From Bdellovibrionales bacterium (GTDB lineage Bacteria; Bdellovibrionota; Bacteriovoracia; Bacteriovoracales; Bacteriovoracaceae): a stretch of 7,074 nt of DNA. The notes beneath the pieces were generated by a model, which saw only the letters and a program-made list of their open reading frames with translations, made no database searches and had not been told where the DNA came from. Position numbers and translations under genes: made by a program. The stretch lies in assembly GCA_005791855.1 (NCBI GenBank), contig SXUH01000030.1:1-7074 (forward strand), given 5' to 3'. Positions 6,301 through 7,074 of the stretch are shown here, piece after piece (position 1 is the stretch's first letter; every line of letters starts with the position of its first letter).

Positions 6301-6996
6301 CTGAGAAGCGAGGGTGTCGTTGAGTCTGGCGAGGCCCGCCTTGAGGACTTCGATCTGGGCTCTGCACGCGTCCGACTCGGCGGCGAGGCAGGAGGCTTCG
6401 AGGTCCTTGAGCTTCTGCGACTCGGCGGCGATCGAGTCCTCCGTGTTCTTCTGATCCTTCTGGTAACCGTCGAGGGCCTTCTTCGCGAGCTGGAGGGCGA
6501 CCTCGGCGTCCTTCACCTGCTGCTCCTTCCGCGGGATGGCGGTTTCGAGCTGCTGCTGCTTCACGATGGAAGACTGGATCTTATCGTTGAGGGTGTTGAT
6601 CTCGTTGTCGAGCTTGGTCTTCTGGTCGACCACGGTGTCGAGCTCCGACTGGAGGGAGGACGCCTGGGTCTGGAGACTCTTGACGAGCGTCTCGAGGCTG
6701 TTCTCCTGGCTCAGGGCCTGGGAGTAGTCCCGGTCGTCGGTTAGGGCGATGCTGATGGCCCCGTGGTAGTTTCTCTCCCAGTCGTCGTTCCCGTTGGTCC
6801 GGGAGGTCTCCGGCTCCGGCTTCGTATCAGGATTTCGGTTTCCTCTATTCTCTCTATTCTCAGGGCTGTTTTCCCGAGGTCGGTTTTCGCGGTTCCCGCC
6901 CCTCCCCTCTCGGTTCTCTCTCTCCTGAGCGAAGACCGGGGTCAGCAGCAGTGACGATGTTGCGAGAACGGCTAGCAGTTTAGTCTTACCCTTCAT
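3307..6996 (-). CDS. Large exported coiled-coil / GX3-repeat / Ig-like multidomain protein, 1229 residues, function unknown
   Basis: I do not recognise this as a named family. Residues 1-23 form a clear signal peptide (LLAVLATSSLLLTPVFA, then QE), so the protein is exported. In order: an Arg/Glu/Asn linker (24-56); a heptad-rich coiled coil (about 92-335) broken by P155, P234, P287 and P301; a Gly-every-fourth-residue array (338-464); a Ser/Gly/Arg-rich hinge (475-515); an aromatic-every-fourth-residue helical array (520-669); two probable Ig-like beta domains (about 672-775, with FQPGETVFHSLTIINFG, and about 797-912); an alpha/beta Rossmann-like segment (917-1035, VIVVDSDS and SLIVVDDG); and a helical C-terminal part (about 1050-1205). 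The only cysteines are C203 and C211. No transmembrane segment is seen after the signal. The start is well supported by GAGGAG 7 nt upstream. It is the first gene of a probable operon with the subtilase-like gene. A structural, surface or envelope role is inferred from composition alone. Confidence 0.9.
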   Translation of the reverse strand: MKGKTKLLAVLATSSLLLTPVFAQERENREGRGGNRENRPRENSPENRENRGNRNPDTKPEPETSRTNGNDDWERNYHGAISIALTDDRDYSQALSQENSLETLVKSLQTQASSLQSELDTVVDQKTKLDNEINTLNDKIQSSIVKQQQLETAIPRKEQQVKDAEVALQLAKKALDGYQKDQKNTEDSIAAESQKLKDLEASCLAAESDACRAQIEVLKAGLARLNDTLASQKPLTAAAEESRKKASNQLNKQKEDLASSQQELVTLKAQNVQSVAEVETKKAQRAPLIGQIETKRTALDPVSKSLARERANLEQKRNEVQGMRKLLIAKILEFNSYGFDTGKQHGRQDGSELALKIGTEDGRRDGEAEGSQLGIRDGMLRVYREGSAQGRVEGADQARVEGEQNGTRDGTAQGNIDAGRVKGEADGQDRANKSDAASVGTDQGDESGMELAVRDGNNRGTKTGEAQAIQKYEGTEPAAVSAFGAFAGSFQSRSPEFPRTFNRGRGHNTNPGRRASHQMFEKAYRDGYDKGYNQAVRNTFEREVGAIYNQEYQLSVKEAYDYHQTREYPQKREEGLRDGRKEGYSLAYPGEYKRHYDDKHVQFALVPNTASAEYTGSYRNTEAAAYARVYEKIRAANFKAAQSETYDKNIQAQTEIYRAKRFAEVSETYETKPVLKFVDSSSVDGGISEVAKLDGVFQPGETVFHSLTIINFGKKPATGAVVSLEDGSSFAIEAIAPQSKTTIKGIARGSISPQAKIGSSVPEALAVKFALTGEAAIQGRHFVSRTGGLVGLRKSAYPVAYPISLSNLRPSSQLLINQSNKLLVTAKNNSSRPYSGDLKISITDDASSKIITKEFSSLKELSSSQTLSDAEILVSDKRDAYRSINLRATISQNGVKIGELTPSAELMAKSAYQAGGDELPVIVVDSDSASRQLLDVMDKLGGSEKVSILDLSLSDLNRDVLSNGVVNTSLIVVDDGNGSSVRRAEATLAKSTGSSMLFVDDNNRALGEAKRLSMFANAANFPVRISGLDSVDVSFTNSYKTTVNRSVQPAIGSDLSNMLDKVKLLELLRIDGASHLQKIGATLTGSNYFNPSVSQAQLAEAFNVKMMGELMAIDLTYRLSNKKDKNMIEQIKRNRGLLLNQLLAAVDVPVSEQNLGLHLFAVNAVYTLDKAMNDYVSYKDFSDKGEDLVDDISKDIEKKFKGKLKSTYRPLHDQVYRTQNVYTPFLVRN
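4990..5157 (-). repeat. Second aromatic tetrad block (residues 614-669 of the 1229-residue protein)
   Basis: Y614, Y618, Y626, Y630, F638, Y646, I650 and F662 all fall on one 4-residue register, in a Glu/Ala/Lys-rich, probably helical stretch. Y657 and Y669 then shift by one register. The block continues the pattern of 520-596 after an interruption (VQFALVPNTAS) and ends where the first beta domain begins. Confidence 0.6.
5209..5439 (-). repeat. Aromatic tetrad array (residues 520-596 of the 1229-residue protein)
   Basis: In one 4-residue register from 520 to 596, 13 of 20 positions are Tyr or Phe: 520, 524, 528, 532, 540, 548, 552, 560, 568, 584, 588, 592 and 596. Four more are hydrophobic (V536, V544, V556, L576). 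The residue just before is often small (A523, G527, G531, A535, A559, G583, A587), giving GY and AY pairs. The pattern resembles the AYxxGYxxG helices seen in FliH-like and Yae1-like proteins. Confidence 0.75.
5605..5985 (-). repeat. GX3 glycine array (residues 338-464 of the 1229-residue protein)
   Basis: Twenty-six glycines run from G338 to G464, spaced by 4 or 8 residues except for two one-residue slips (414 to 419, and 427 to 440). At the skipped positions the residue is A354, V382, A398 or A452. Between glycines the sequence is polar and charged, rich in RD, ED and AQ. This is the GX3 pattern known from Yae1/Lto1 (deca-GX3) and from the N-terminus of FliH, but much longer. A helical glycine-zipper packing is the likely reading. 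Confidence 0.85.
6838..6921 (-). repeat. REN tripeptide low-complexity linker (residues 26-53)
   Basis: Arg-Glu-Asn occurs at residues 26-28, 36-38, 41-43 and 48-50, with PEN at 45-47, amid further Arg, Asn and Gly. It follows the signal peptide directly and is encoded with many AGA, CGA and AAT codons, unlike the rest of the gene. It is probably a disordered, charged spacer at the mature N-terminus. Confidence 0.8.
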
Positions 6997-7003
6997 GCAG
7001 ATA

Positions 7004-7009
7004 CTCCTC
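7004..7009 (-). promoter_or_regulatory. Strong ribosome binding site of the 1229-residue gene
   Basis: GAGGAG on the minus strand lies 7 nt upstream of the ATG at 6996, near-ideal in sequence and spacing. It fixes the start, which is also the first residue of a good signal peptide. The remaining 65 bp to the window edge hold no gene and only weak promoter-like hexamers (TTGTCA, TATTAG) without proper spacing. Confidence 0.85.
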
Positions 7010-7074
7010 GTGGCCCCGGAGGGTGCCTAATAAAATGACAACGTCGATAAATGAGCGGGTATTTGCAAGAACTC

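Overview
The window holds four protein-coding genes and one divergent regulatory gap. It comes from a bacterial chromosome with GC-rich coding sequence (codons end mostly in G or C) and AT-rich spacers. The lineage cannot be fixed from this stretch. Two Sec-type signal peptides and a fused cobalamin mutase would fit a Gram-negative such as a Bdellovibrionota or other delta-type bacterium, but that is a weak guess.

Left region, 1-1979, minus strand: the first 659 codons of a fused isobutyryl-CoA mutase (IcmF). It has a B12-binding domain, a MeaB-like G-protein chaperone domain, a helical linker and the start of the mutase barrel. The gene runs off the left edge. Middle gap, 1980-2120: an AT-rich divergent regulatory region with two adjacent inverted repeats and back-to-back promoter-like elements. 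Next, 2121-2507, plus strand: a 128-residue ferredoxin with two [4Fe-4S] motifs.

Right region, 2509-6996, minus strand: a probable two-gene operon for secreted proteins, transcribed toward the ferredoxin and ending 1 bp from its stop codon. The first gene (6996 to 3307) encodes a 1229-residue exported protein with an unusual layout: REN-rich linker, long coiled coil, a strict Gly-every-fourth-residue array, an aromatic-every-fourth-residue array, two probable Ig-like beta domains, a Rossmann-like alpha/beta segment and a helical C-terminus. The second (3285 to 2509) encodes a small exported subtilisin-like protein. It keeps Asp, His and Ser of the triad but has no propeptide and apparently no oxyanion Asn.

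The IcmF and ferredoxin genes look like ordinary cytoplasmic metabolism. The secreted pair is the most likely candidate for something undescribed: a large periodic, probably fibrous or surface-associated protein co-expressed with a reduced subtilase. What the pair does is unknown.
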